From Clostridia bacterium (GTDB lineage Bacteria; Bacillota; Clostridia; Christensenellales; CAG-917), in assembly GCA_024405515.1 (NCBI GenBank), contig JAKSOR010000009.1, forward strand, positions 1 through 38,841: 38,841 nt of DNA, in the 5' to 3' direction. The position numbers and the translations under genes were made by a program. The notes under the pieces are model-generated. The model was not told where the DNA came from, did no database searches, and worked only from the letters and a program-made list of their open reading frames with translations. Shown here piece by piece: positions 1-7,535 of the stretch. Each line of letters starts with the position of its first letter. Positions within the stretch are counted from its first letter, which is position 1.

Positions 1-1351
1 TTATAGGAATATAATTCTTTTCCTTAAGATTACTCTCTTTAGCATTTATATATCTGTCAGAGGCAAATACGGTTTCCCTTGCAAGCCCTACTTTAAACGA
101 ACTGTCCGAAGTAAGCAGTGTAAGCGAAGAGATTTTGTTCTGAATATTTAGATTAATCTCAGCCGTATGACCTCCGAATTCAGCACAGACTGTAACAAAA
201 CCGTTTTTCTTGAATGTCATAAGGCCGTTAGAGTTAATCGTTGCTATCTCCTCATCTGAGGATGACCATTCAGGACTTATGGCTTCGTTTCTGAAAACCG
301 ACACATATCCGCAAGTAAGCTGAAGGATATTATCCGAAACAGAAAGGACATAACCCGTTTCTCTGGAAATAACGGATGTCTCTTTTATCCTTATGTCATC
401 AGCCCCGCATTTTTTTACAGACACACTGCCCAGAGGGGAACCGATAATCATGATATCTCCGTCGAATTCCACGCTGTCTCCTTCAAGCATCCCGCCTATG
501 AGCGAAGTCACTTCACTTATCCCGAGGTTACTTAAAGAGACCGATTCGGTATGAACATATATCTCCTGTCCGAAATATGAAACCGACGGTTTAATCTCAA
601 GTGAGATTTCGCCTTCCTCATATTCATTTGGAGATGTGTACTTATATGCTCTGCATTTAATTGTCACTTTGCCGCTCTTTTTTGCGGTAACGATTCCGTT
701 ACTGTCTACGACTGCGGTTGCATCATCTGATGATGACCATTCTGTTTTTGTGATAATGCTGTCAACAGGAATGCAGTTAAGATTAATTTTTGCCGTATCT
801 CCTGTCTTGAAAGATTCACCCTCGAAACTTAGAGTAACATTTCTGACATCATATCCCACAACGCTCACGGTAATAATGTCACTGTGCTGCTCTGCCATCG
901 CTTTTAAAGTAAATGTGCAGTATGCATTGATAATCATTTTACCGGTCACATTGCTTTCTGTTTCCTTTCCTTCTTCATCGATAAGGCATACCGGAGGAAT
1001 AACAGGAATCACATCCGGGTCATCTTTATGGTGAATGTAATACTGATATGTTTTTTCATATTCAGCATCAAGTATCCTTATATCCGTTACATACCACATA
1101 ACTACAGGATTTGTGGCTTTTTCAGGAAGGACCTCAGTTTCAAGATATTCATAAACTGAAACTGTTCTGTCTGAAACATCATCAAGATTTATGATAATTC
1201 CGGACTCTTTGTCTATATTGTCTTTTAAATAAATGTTTACTGAATCAACCCCTATATGAGCCGCAACTGAAGCTATCCCGCCAGCAAGTGTGACGGTACC
1301 GAGCACAATTATCGGTATTAAAATAAGAATTGCAATCAGTAATTTTTTCAT
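1..1351 (-). CDS. BIG2 Ig-like surface protein, paralog 2 (3' end outside window)
   Basis: Reading the minus strand from an ATG at 1351 gives 450 codons without a stop up to the window edge, so the gene is cut on its C-terminal side. The protein starts with MKKLLIAILILIPIIVL, an N-terminal membrane anchor or uncleaved signal, followed by an extracellular part with at least two BIG2-like repeats (WSSSD...AVVDSNGIVTAKKSG and WSSSDEEIATINSNGLMTF). It is a paralog of the gene just upstream: both share the AHI[AG]V[ED]SV start, a VVGYDV segment and a LxxxTSD...GLARExVFAS segment in the same order. Its ATG overlaps the upstream stop (ATGA, 4 bases), so translation is probably coupled; no good ribosome site is visible. 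BIG2 domains are common in adhesins and cell-surface proteins. The ligand is unknown, and the missing C-terminus could hold the functional domain. Confidence 0.85.
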   Translation of the reverse strand, partial: MKKLLIAILILIPIIVLGTVTLAGGIASVAAHIGVDSVNIYLKDNIDKESGIIINLDDVSDRTVSVYEYLETEVLPEKATNPVVMWYVTDIRILDAEYEKTYQYYIHHKDDPDVIPVIPPVCLIDEEGKETESNVTGKMIINAYCTFTLKAMAEQHSDIITVSVVGYDVRNVTLSFEGESFKTGDTAKINLNCIPVDSIITKTEWSSSDDATAVVDSNGIVTAKKSGKVTIKCRAYKYTSPNEYEEGEISLEIKPSVSYFGQEIYVHTESVSLSNLGISEVTSLIGGMLEGDSVEFDGDIMIIGSPLGSVSVKKCGADDIRIKETSVISRETGYVLSVSDNILQLTCGYVSVFRNEAISPEWSSSDEEIATINSNGLMTFKKNGFVTVCAEFGGHTAEINLNIQNKISSLTLLTSDSSFKVGLARETVFASDRYINAKESNLKEKNYIPI

Positions 1352-4248
1352 CTGTTTATTTCACCATGTAGTCTGTTTATTAATTTTTCATTTACTGTAT
1401 ACACTGAACTTGGTTTAAGATCAGCTTGGTTATTGTATCCGTAGATACTGAGTGTGAACTCTGAAGCTATCATGAAGATAGGATTGTCTTCACCCTTTAA
1501 ATCAGTAAGGGAGAAACTGTCAAATCTGTTATCCTCAAGATTGATTTCGGAGTAAATTTCCTCAACTTTGATTCCGCTGGAAGTTGTAAGACCTGATACA
1601 AGGAATCCGAGATTAAAGAAATATTCATTCTTATATCTGTATCTTAAGTGATCAAGTTTCTTTATCGACAGAATATCTTCAGTGAGACTTCCGATGAGAG
1701 AATCAAGAGAATCTGTTCCTGTCTGAATAAGTTTTGCACTTGAAACAGGCTGCCAGTTATAGACATCCAGGAATCCTTTCTGATTAAACACGTTACAGAA
1801 GCCGTTAGCACAGAAATTTTCTCTTATATATCTTTCGTTTTCATCATTGTTCCTGGAGAAGAAATTGTCCCCTGTTTCAGGATCCGTCGCAAAACCTTCC
1901 TGAGCTATTGAAAATGCCGAACCGAGAGCATTTGAAACGACGCAGTTTTCGACATCCACATGTGAGTACATCATGTTTATTTCGCCAAGGTCGTTCTTTC
2001 TGATCCATGAAGGAACATACACACCGATGCTGCAGAGATTTCTCATAACGCATCCCTTATATGAAATGTCTACGTTATTTATGCTCATAAGCTGATATGC
2101 ATTTTCTAAGATACAGTACTCAAGAGATATATCGTGGAATCTTAAGTTGCCATCGTCAATCTGACTTCCGACATGTATGCACTTTCCGTGGAGTTCACTT
2201 GTCTCATCTCCTGAAACAATTTCATCATTGCCATCAAGTTCCACTGCTTTTACCGTGAAATTTGATATTTTTACTCCGGACCATCTTATAAAGAGAATAC
2301 AGTCATAAGCACCTGGCATTATTTCCTTCCATGAATTTAATGAATGGTTATTTCCGTAAAGCGGTCCGTAAAGGTTCGGTGCCACATCTGTAACGCACTT
2401 GGTTTCCGCAAATGTCTCATCATCATAGAATCTGTCAGTAAGTTCCTTCGGATAGGAAATGTTTGAGGTTACCGCTATCGAATAAAGTTTTTGTGATGAA
2501 ATCTCAACAGGGTTAGTCGTGTAATTCTGGTTATAACAGGTATGAACATCATTCTTTGAATCAATTACGTTTCCTGCCTGTTTTGCATATGTTTCCTGAT
2601 CAATACCGGCCTGTTTAAGTTCATAGATGTTTTTCACTTCTACTCCGTATACAGCCTTGATAGTGACTTCTTCCTGTGTATACTGTGTCTTTGTTACATA
2701 CTTCGGATATTTAGCGGAAACTTTAATCTTTATTCCCTGTACTCCCTGACCTTCAAGCGAAGGTTTGAATACGAGTCTGTTTAAAGCTGTTTCATCAAGG
2801 TATGCGTATTCGCCGCCCTCTGTTATTTCAAACTTATATGCATCATTGAATTCCTTAAGTTCTGTTCCTGTAAGTTTTTCAGAGCCTTTGATTACAATAT
2901 CCGTAAAGTTTGCTTCTTTTGAGTTATTTACCGACACGTCAGTATATTTTTCGGATGCAAAAACATACTCCCTTGCAAGTCCTCCTATTACCATTGAGTA
3001 ATATGTATCAGAAGTGACAAGCCTCATGGCTGTTACTTTTTTCTGAGAGTTAATTTCAATTGCAGCGTTTTTACCGGACTCAGAAGCAGTGATTGTAACA
3101 AATCCTGAAGAAAGAGCTTCTATCACTCCGTTCTCAACTTTTGCTATTGTTTCATCGGATGATAACCATGTGACTGACGGAGATCCTTCTTTAAAAGCAG
3201 ATTTATAAACTGCATTAAGAACCAGTTTCTTTCCGTTCACTTCTGCGACTTCATCGCTGTCCTTATTTAAAAGTGCAGCATTATCAATGATGATATCGTT
3301 TTCTTCACAGAGAGTGATTTCCACATTACCATAGGCTGTTGAGATAACTGCAGGAGATGAGGAAATCGTTAACGTATCTCCTGAAACAGCGCATCCTGAA
3401 ACAGCGGATGCTCCCTCGGCACCGATTGATGAAAGTGAAATTTCAGAAAGGTGTGAGAAAAATGCACTGCCGTAAAGTGATGATGCTTTAGTTACTGTTA
3501 CATTAAAAGCGGAACTCTCGACAAAAGTTGTCTCATCAGAGAAAACAGATGCTTTGACAGTAATTACTGCTTCGCCCTCTTTCTTTGCAGTAACGATACC
3601 GTTACCATCCACAACAGCAATTTCAGGATCCGAAGATACCCAGACATAATTATTGATTATGCTGTCGAGTGGTGTCACATTCGCATAGAGTTTTAATGAG
3701 GAACCGGTGCCTATAGAAGCATTTTTGGCTCCGTCCTTTGATACAAGACCGATATGCTCCACATCATATCCCACAACAGAGCATGAGATTGAATCGGAGA
3801 ATGTTTCCGCGGAAGCCCTTACAGTGAACTGACAGTATGCGTTGACAGAAAGTTTTCCGCTGTTATTAGAATCGGTTTCGTTTCCGTTTTCATCAACGAG
3901 CATGACTGCCGGGCTTACAGGATCCGCAGTGTCTTTGTTATCAAGATAATAATTGTATGCGTTTTCATATTCCTCATCAAGGCACATCACATCAAGAACA
4001 GTCCATTCAACCGTTCTGTTTGTTGCCCTGTCAGGAAGAATTGCAACATCAATATAATCGTTCAGATTAATTATCCCTTCCACTTCACTTAAATTGAATT
4101 CAATCACATTAGCACCGTTTTTTGCTGAAATCGTGACGGATTCAACAGCTATATGGGCAGCCGTGGAAACTATTCCCGATACAGCCGCAACCAGGAGCAG
4201 AACGATTATAGGGATTAATACTAATATTCCTAATAATACTTTTTTCAT
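1348..4248 (-). CDS. BIG2 Ig-like and beta-helix-like surface protein, paralog 1
   Basis: A 966-residue exported protein. Residues 1-30 form an N-terminal hydrophobic anchor (MKKVLLGILVLIPIIVLLLV) without a lipobox. Residues about 160-255 and 330-405 are BIG2-like, with the typical WxSSD.xIAxV..GxVxA..xGxxxIT pattern. Residues about 590-790 contain short repeating strands (VKISNFTVK, LRFHDISLEYCILENA, VDISYKGCVMRNL, VDVENCVVSNALGSA) that resemble a right-handed beta-helix, as in parallel-helix carbohydrate-active or adhesin proteins; this is inference from strand periodicity. No LPxTG motif or C-terminal anchor is seen. The gene lies 12 bases after the ABC-2 permease, in the same operon, with only a weak ribosome site, and overlaps its paralog downstream by 4 bases. 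It could be a substrate or a partner of the transporter. Function unknown. Confidence 0.85.
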   Translation of the reverse strand: MKKVLLGILVLIPIIVLLLVAAVSGIVSTAAHIAVESVTISAKNGANVIEFNLSEVEGIINLNDYIDVAILPDRATNRTVEWTVLDVMCLDEEYENAYNYYLDNKDTADPVSPAVMLVDENGNETDSNNSGKLSVNAYCQFTVRASAETFSDSISCSVVGYDVEHIGLVSKDGAKNASIGTGSSLKLYANVTPLDSIINNYVWVSSDPEIAVVDGNGIVTAKKEGEAVITVKASVFSDETTFVESSAFNVTVTKASSLYGSAFFSHLSEISLSSIGAEGASAVSGCAVSGDTLTISSSPAVISTAYGNVEITLCEENDIIIDNAALLNKDSDEVAEVNGKKLVLNAVYKSAFKEGSPSVTWLSSDETIAKVENGVIEALSSGFVTITASESGKNAAIEINSQKKVTAMRLVTSDTYYSMVIGGLAREYVFASEKYTDVSVNNSKEANFTDIVIKGSEKLTGTELKEFNDAYKFEITEGGEYAYLDETALNRLVFKPSLEGQGVQGIKIKVSAKYPKYVTKTQYTQEEVTIKAVYGVEVKNIYELKQAGIDQETYAKQAGNVIDSKNDVHTCYNQNYTTNPVEISSQKLYSIAVTSNISYPKELTDRFYDDETFAETKCVTDVAPNLYGPLYGNNHSLNSWKEIMPGAYDCILFIRWSGVKISNFTVKAVELDGNDEIVSGDETSELHGKCIHVGSQIDDGNLRFHDISLEYCILENAYQLMSINNVDISYKGCVMRNLCSIGVYVPSWIRKNDLGEINMMYSHVDVENCVVSNALGSAFSIAQEGFATDPETGDNFFSRNNDENERYIRENFCANGFCNVFNQKGFLDVYNWQPVSSAKLIQTGTDSLDSLIGSLTEDILSIKKLDHLRYRYKNEYFFNLGFLVSGLTTSSGIKVEEIYSEINLEDNRFDSFSLTDLKGEDNPIFMIASEFTLSIYGYNNQADLKPSSVYTVNEKLINRLHGEINR

Positions 4249-4260
4249 GTTAAATTACCA

Positions 4261-5967
4261 TTATGCAACTATCTTGTTGTATCTCTTGTTAAGATTTACA
4301 AAAAGAAGTGATACGCTTCCTGCAAGAAGAAGAACGGACAGAATTGCAAGCACTGCGTATGCATCGTTTACAGATGACACTACTGTCCAGGAACCTATTC
4401 TTAAAGGAATGAATGTGAATATCATGGAGAAGAGTCCGAAAACAACTGCTACCAGAATACCTACTACCATAGCAAGTGCCACGTTCTTGTTCGCTGCAAC
4501 AAGTTCACCGTCTCCCCCTACGTTGAATGTAGGTGCTTTGATATCTGCCCACATTGAAAGACATGTAAGTGAGATAACTGTCATTTCGGAAATTCCGAAG
4601 ATTGAGCCGACATCAAGGGCTGTTAATGTATGCCCGCCTGCATCAGATGTGTAATAAAGGCCTACAATAAGGCAGCAGAGAGCTACTGAAAGTGAAGCTA
4701 TTATTGCATAGAGACAGAACTTTACGAGTACCTGGTATGTATAACTTACCGGTATTATCTTTGTGTGATAGAAACTGTTTCCTTCTCTTGAGATTGTTGT
4801 GGAAGCAAAGGATACAGTAATCGTAATGAATATGATTATTACAAGAAGTGTAAGACCCGGCATAATCTGTGCACCGACTGTCTTTGTTCCCATTGAAGCA
4901 GCCAGTCTGTCGCAGAAGAATACCATAACCGGTGCGGCAACTGCCATTGCAAAATACTGGAATGAATAGTTGAAACTTCTTAAGATAAGATAGAACTCTC
5001 TTCTGAAGAGTGCACCGAACACGCTTCTCTGACGGCACTTGATTGTCTTTGCAAAAGATGTCTTTTCTGTTTCAATTCCGTAAAGGATTGTCTTGTAATA
5101 TTCTTTTACTGTTACAAAGTAAGCGGCTACACCGAGTGCTGCATTGATTAAGAAGATATAAAGGAATCTCAATGCCAGCTGTCCTGCGGATAATCCGAGA
5201 TACTTACCGCCTGCAACAAGTTCAGCATACCATACAAACGGATATGCATTGAATGCAAATTTCTGATATCTTTCAATCATATCCCCTGAGAAAATTGTCT
5301 GCCTTGAATCAGCAAGATAATTAACAACATTTCCGAGAGAAACAAGATAGAAGATAAACACACCGCAGATGGCGATAATTGTGAAAATAAGAACGAGGAG
5401 GAACTGATTCTTAACAAGATTCATTATTTTCATAACAGGAACTGCGATGATATTGGCAATAAAGAACGGAAGGAGTGTTGAGAAAAGGGTAATGGCTATG
5501 TAAGCCACAAAGTCCCCTGCTCCTGCATGTGATACTGCTCCGAACACGAAATAGAACGGAATCATTATGGCGATGCATACCACAAGATTATGAAGGAAGC
5601 AGTAAATTGATTTTGAAATAAGAATCTCAGCTCCGTTTACAGGGAACCTCAAAAGCATTTCGTTATCTCCGTTCATATACAGGTTTTTGATAACCGTACC
5701 CGTGGAAACGATGGTTGCAATAGCCATGGTCAGTGTTGCGACAATTGAAAGGAATTCAATTCCGAGACCGGAACGCGTCACGAACACTTTTGAAAGATAA
5801 TAAATACCAACGATAAGAACCGCATATACAAGTGCATAGAAAAGATAATTGGCCACTTTAAGCACAACATCTTTTGCCCCTGTTTTCTGCGTTGAACCGA
5901 ACCTGGACTTAAGATCCAGTCGGAACAGTGTCTTAACGCTCTGAAGTGAAATTTCAGTTTTTGCCAT
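4261..5967 (-). CDS. ABC-2-like exporter permease
   Basis: A 568-residue integral membrane protein with about 12 hydrophobic segments (for example residues 35-60, 75-95, 115-150, 185-210, 330-400 and 425-445, and several at the C-terminus). It has no ATPase motif of its own and follows an ABC ATPase gene by 14 bases, with a strong AGGAGGA ribosome site in the gap, so the two almost certainly form one transporter. Length and organisation match the large putative ABC exporter permeases of Firmicutes rather than the 250-residue ABC-2 permeases of drug exporters; a single long chain may supply both membrane halves. The substrate is not recognisable. Two anchored BIG2 proteins follow in the same operon, which suggests a role in the cell envelope. 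Confidence 0.85.
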   Translation of the reverse strand: MAKTEISLQSVKTLFRLDLKSRFGSTQKTGAKDVVLKVANYLFYALVYAVLIVGIYYLSKVFVTRSGLGIEFLSIVATLTMAIATIVSTGTVIKNLYMNGDNEMLLRFPVNGAEILISKSIYCFLHNLVVCIAIMIPFYFVFGAVSHAGAGDFVAYIAITLFSTLLPFFIANIIAVPVMKIMNLVKNQFLLVLIFTIIAICGVFIFYLVSLGNVVNYLADSRQTIFSGDMIERYQKFAFNAYPFVWYAELVAGGKYLGLSAGQLALRFLYIFLINAALGVAAYFVTVKEYYKTILYGIETEKTSFAKTIKCRQRSVFGALFRREFYLILRSFNYSFQYFAMAVAAPVMVFFCDRLAASMGTKTVGAQIMPGLTLLVIIIFITITVSFASTTISREGNSFYHTKIIPVSYTYQVLVKFCLYAIIASLSVALCCLIVGLYYTSDAGGHTLTALDVGSIFGISEMTVISLTCLSMWADIKAPTFNVGGDGELVAANKNVALAMVVGILVAVVFGLFSMIFTFIPLRIGSWTVVSSVNDAYAVLAILSVLLLAGSVSLLFVNLNKRYNKIVA

Positions 5968-5981
5968 AATATCCTCCTGGA

Positions 5982-6836
5982 TTAGTCCTCAGTTTTTTCT
6001 TCTTTTATTTCTTCTGCAGTTTCTTCTGCTGCAGGTTCTTCCTTTATTTCTTCCTCAGCCGGAAGGTCAGGACGGACATCGGAACTTTCCTGAGCCGCAT
6101 AATCTTCAAAGAGTCTCTTTTCGTATGTATTGGTTGCTTTGAAGAATCTTTCCTCTAAAGTCTCACGGTTATCTCCTTCATCAAGATCAACAATCTCAAT
6201 GAGGTGTCCGTCGTTAACTATTGCTGCCCTGTGACAGAGTTTTTTGACAAGGTCTAAGTTATGTGATGAGAAGAATACAGTATTGCCTTTTGCACAGTGT
6301 TCTTTCATGTATGCAATGATTTCGGCAATTGACTGCGGGTCAAGACCCATCATAGGTTCATCAAGTACCCAGAGCTTCGGATCATGAATAAGTGCTGCAA
6401 TGATACAGATTTTCTGTTTCATTCCATGTGAATATGACTTAATCTGTCTGTCTACTGCAAACTCAAGTTTGAAGAGTTTAAGGAATTTATTAAGTCTTTC
6501 TTCCCTGTCTTCTTTGGAAACTTTATAAAGGTCTGCTACATAATATACATATTCCCTGCCTGTAAGTTTCTCATATACAGAATGGTTATCCGGAACATAG
6601 CCCATATTCATTTTTGCTTTGATAGGCTCTTTGGCTATATCGTATCCGCATACCTCAATCGAACCGCTGTCGAAAGGAAGGATGCCTGTCAGGCATTTGA
6701 TTGTTGTTGACTTACCTGCCCCGTTCTGTCCGAGGAATCCGAAAATTTCTCCTGCTTTGCAATCGAAAGAAATGTTATCGACTGCAACTCTGTCGCTCTT
6801 TGGATAAACCTTTTTTAAATTACTAACTTTTAACAT
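5982..6836 (-). CDS. ABC transporter ATP-binding protein with acidic C-terminal tail
   Basis: A 284-residue cytoplasmic ATPase. Walker A is GQNGAGKST near residues 37-45, the signature is YSHGMKQK near 140, Walker B is LWVLDEP near 160, and the switch His is in FFSSHNLDLV. These fit the CcmA/ABC-2 exporter ATPase class. After the core (about residue 215) an extension ends in a strongly acidic Glu/Ala/Lys-rich tail (EEEIKEEPAAEETAEEIKEE), which the family does not need for ATP hydrolysis; it might bind another component. The start at 6836 has a TAGGAGAT ribosome site 6 bases upstream. It precedes the permease gene by 14 bases and pairs with it. The gap to the small gene upstream carries the unusual alternating tract at 6871-6898. 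Confidence 0.92.
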   Translation of the reverse strand: MLKVSNLKKVYPKSDRVAVDNISFDCKAGEIFGFLGQNGAGKSTTIKCLTGILPFDSGSIEVCGYDIAKEPIKAKMNMGYVPDNHSVYEKLTGREYVYYVADLYKVSKEDREERLNKFLKLFKLEFAVDRQIKSYSHGMKQKICIIAALIHDPKLWVLDEPMMGLDPQSIAEIIAYMKEHCAKGNTVFFSSHNLDLVKKLCHRAAIVNDGHLIEIVDLDEGDNRETLEERFFKATNTYEKRLFEDYAAQESSDVRPDLPAEEEIKEEPAAEETAEEIKEEKTED

Positions 6837-6870
6837 ATTTATATCTCCTAAAAATTTTTTCGTATTTGTT

Positions 6871-6923
6871 CGCGCGTACGTATATACGCACGCACGCGAT
6901 AACCTAAAAAAACACTACGCGCG
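6871..6923. repeat. Alternating pyrimidine-purine tract with inverted repeat
   Basis: Bases 6871-6898 form 28 uninterrupted alternating pyrimidine-purine steps rich in CG and CA/TG, containing the palindrome CGTATATACG at 6877-6888 region. The octamer CGCGCGTA at 6871-6878 is the exact complement of TACGCGCG at 6916-6923, so the segment can fold into a hairpin with a 37-base loop. It sits in the 98-base gap between the small upstream gene and the ABC ATPase gene. Such tracts can adopt Z-DNA in vitro; here it might instead be an RNA hairpin affecting ATPase expression. Composition is unlike the AT-rich gaps elsewhere in the window. Confidence 0.75.
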
Positions 6924-6934
6924 TGTCTAAAAAA

Positions 6935-7369
6935 TCATTGCAGAATGACCTGTGAAATTAATGCAAGAGACTGAGAGGAACTCTTTCCTCCGCTGTCATA
7001 CCGCAAAAGCGGCTGCTTTAGACGGGAAAATCCGCCGGAAACAAATGTGTGAACACGTGTCACACACAAAGAAATATTTTTTGAAAATGTCCTGTACTCA
7101 GAAACAATGCTGAACCTTAAATACATGCACGAAAACAGGATGGTTTTCTTAATAAGATACAGGTTCTTTGAGATAAGATCCGAAAGCTGTAATACTAACG
7201 TCTCTGCAAGCATGACTAATCCATAGAGATAAGTACACATATGTTTCATGCTTCCAGGAAGGAATACCAGAACCTTTGAAAGCTTACTGAAAGCAATAGC
7301 ACATGAAACGGCCACTGCTACTATAAGAAATAATTCTATTACTGTAAGCACTAAGGATAAAGTATCCAT
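6935..7369 (-). CDS. Small protein of unknown function with N-terminal membrane segment
   Basis: A reading frame of 144 residues from the ATG at 7369, chosen over an upstream ATG at 7399 because CAGGAGA lies 5 bases before it. The N-terminus MDTLSLVLTVIELFLIVAVA is a clear membrane segment; a second hydrophobic stretch lies around residues 45-75 (MCTYLYGLVMLAETLVLQLS). The rest is basic and Ser/Leu-rich without a recognisable domain. I do not recognise the family. A sigma-A-type promoter lies directly upstream, and the gene precedes the ABC ATPase by 98 bases, so it may be the first gene of the ABC/BIG2 operon. The alternative is a chance frame downstream of a real promoter. Confidence 0.5.
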   Translation of the reverse strand: MDTLSLVLTVIELFLIVAVAVSCAIAFSKLSKVLVFLPGSMKHMCTYLYGLVMLAETLVLQLSDLISKNLYLIKKTILFSCMYLRFSIVSEYRTFSKNISLCVTRVHTFVSGGFSRLKQPLLRYDSGGKSSSQSLALISQVILQ

Positions 7370-7385
7370 TCTGTCTCCTGGTTTT

Positions 7386-7454
7386 ATGGTACTGTGCAAA
7401 ACACCATACCACTATATCTTGTACCATTTTATCATTTTGGTAAAGGCAAGTCAA
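7386..7454 (-). promoter_or_regulatory. Promoter with inverted repeat for the ABC/BIG2 operon
   Basis: On the minus strand, TTGACT (7449-7454) and TAAAAT (7426-7431) are separated by 17 bases, a good sigma-A promoter. The heptamer ATGGTAC overlapping the -10 element (7421-7427) is repeated as an inverted copy, GTACCAT, about 35 bases further into the transcript (7386-7392). Paired arms overlapping and following a start site suit a repressor operator or a leader hairpin. No regulator gene is adjacent. Confidence 0.6.
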
Positions 7455-7498
7455 CAATGACCTTAGAAGTATATTATTAAAATAATATAAGCATTTAC

Positions 7499-7527
7499 TT
7501 GACTATAAGAATGCCGTTGCTTAATAA
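7499..7527 (+). promoter_or_regulatory. Promoter of the antiporter/MATE unit, apparently leaderless
   Basis: TTGACT (7499-7504), a 17-base spacer and TAATAA (7522-7527). The ATG of the antiporter is at 7536, so transcription from about 7534-7536 would leave no more than about two bases of leader. No Shine-Dalgarno sequence precedes the ATG. Confidence 0.6.
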
Positions 7528-7535
7528 TAACTAGT

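Noticed and set aside
636..1034. Plus-strand frame of 132 codons
   Set aside because: It is antisense to the partial BIG2 gene, which has family similarity along its whole length; the plus-strand product has no recognisable pattern.
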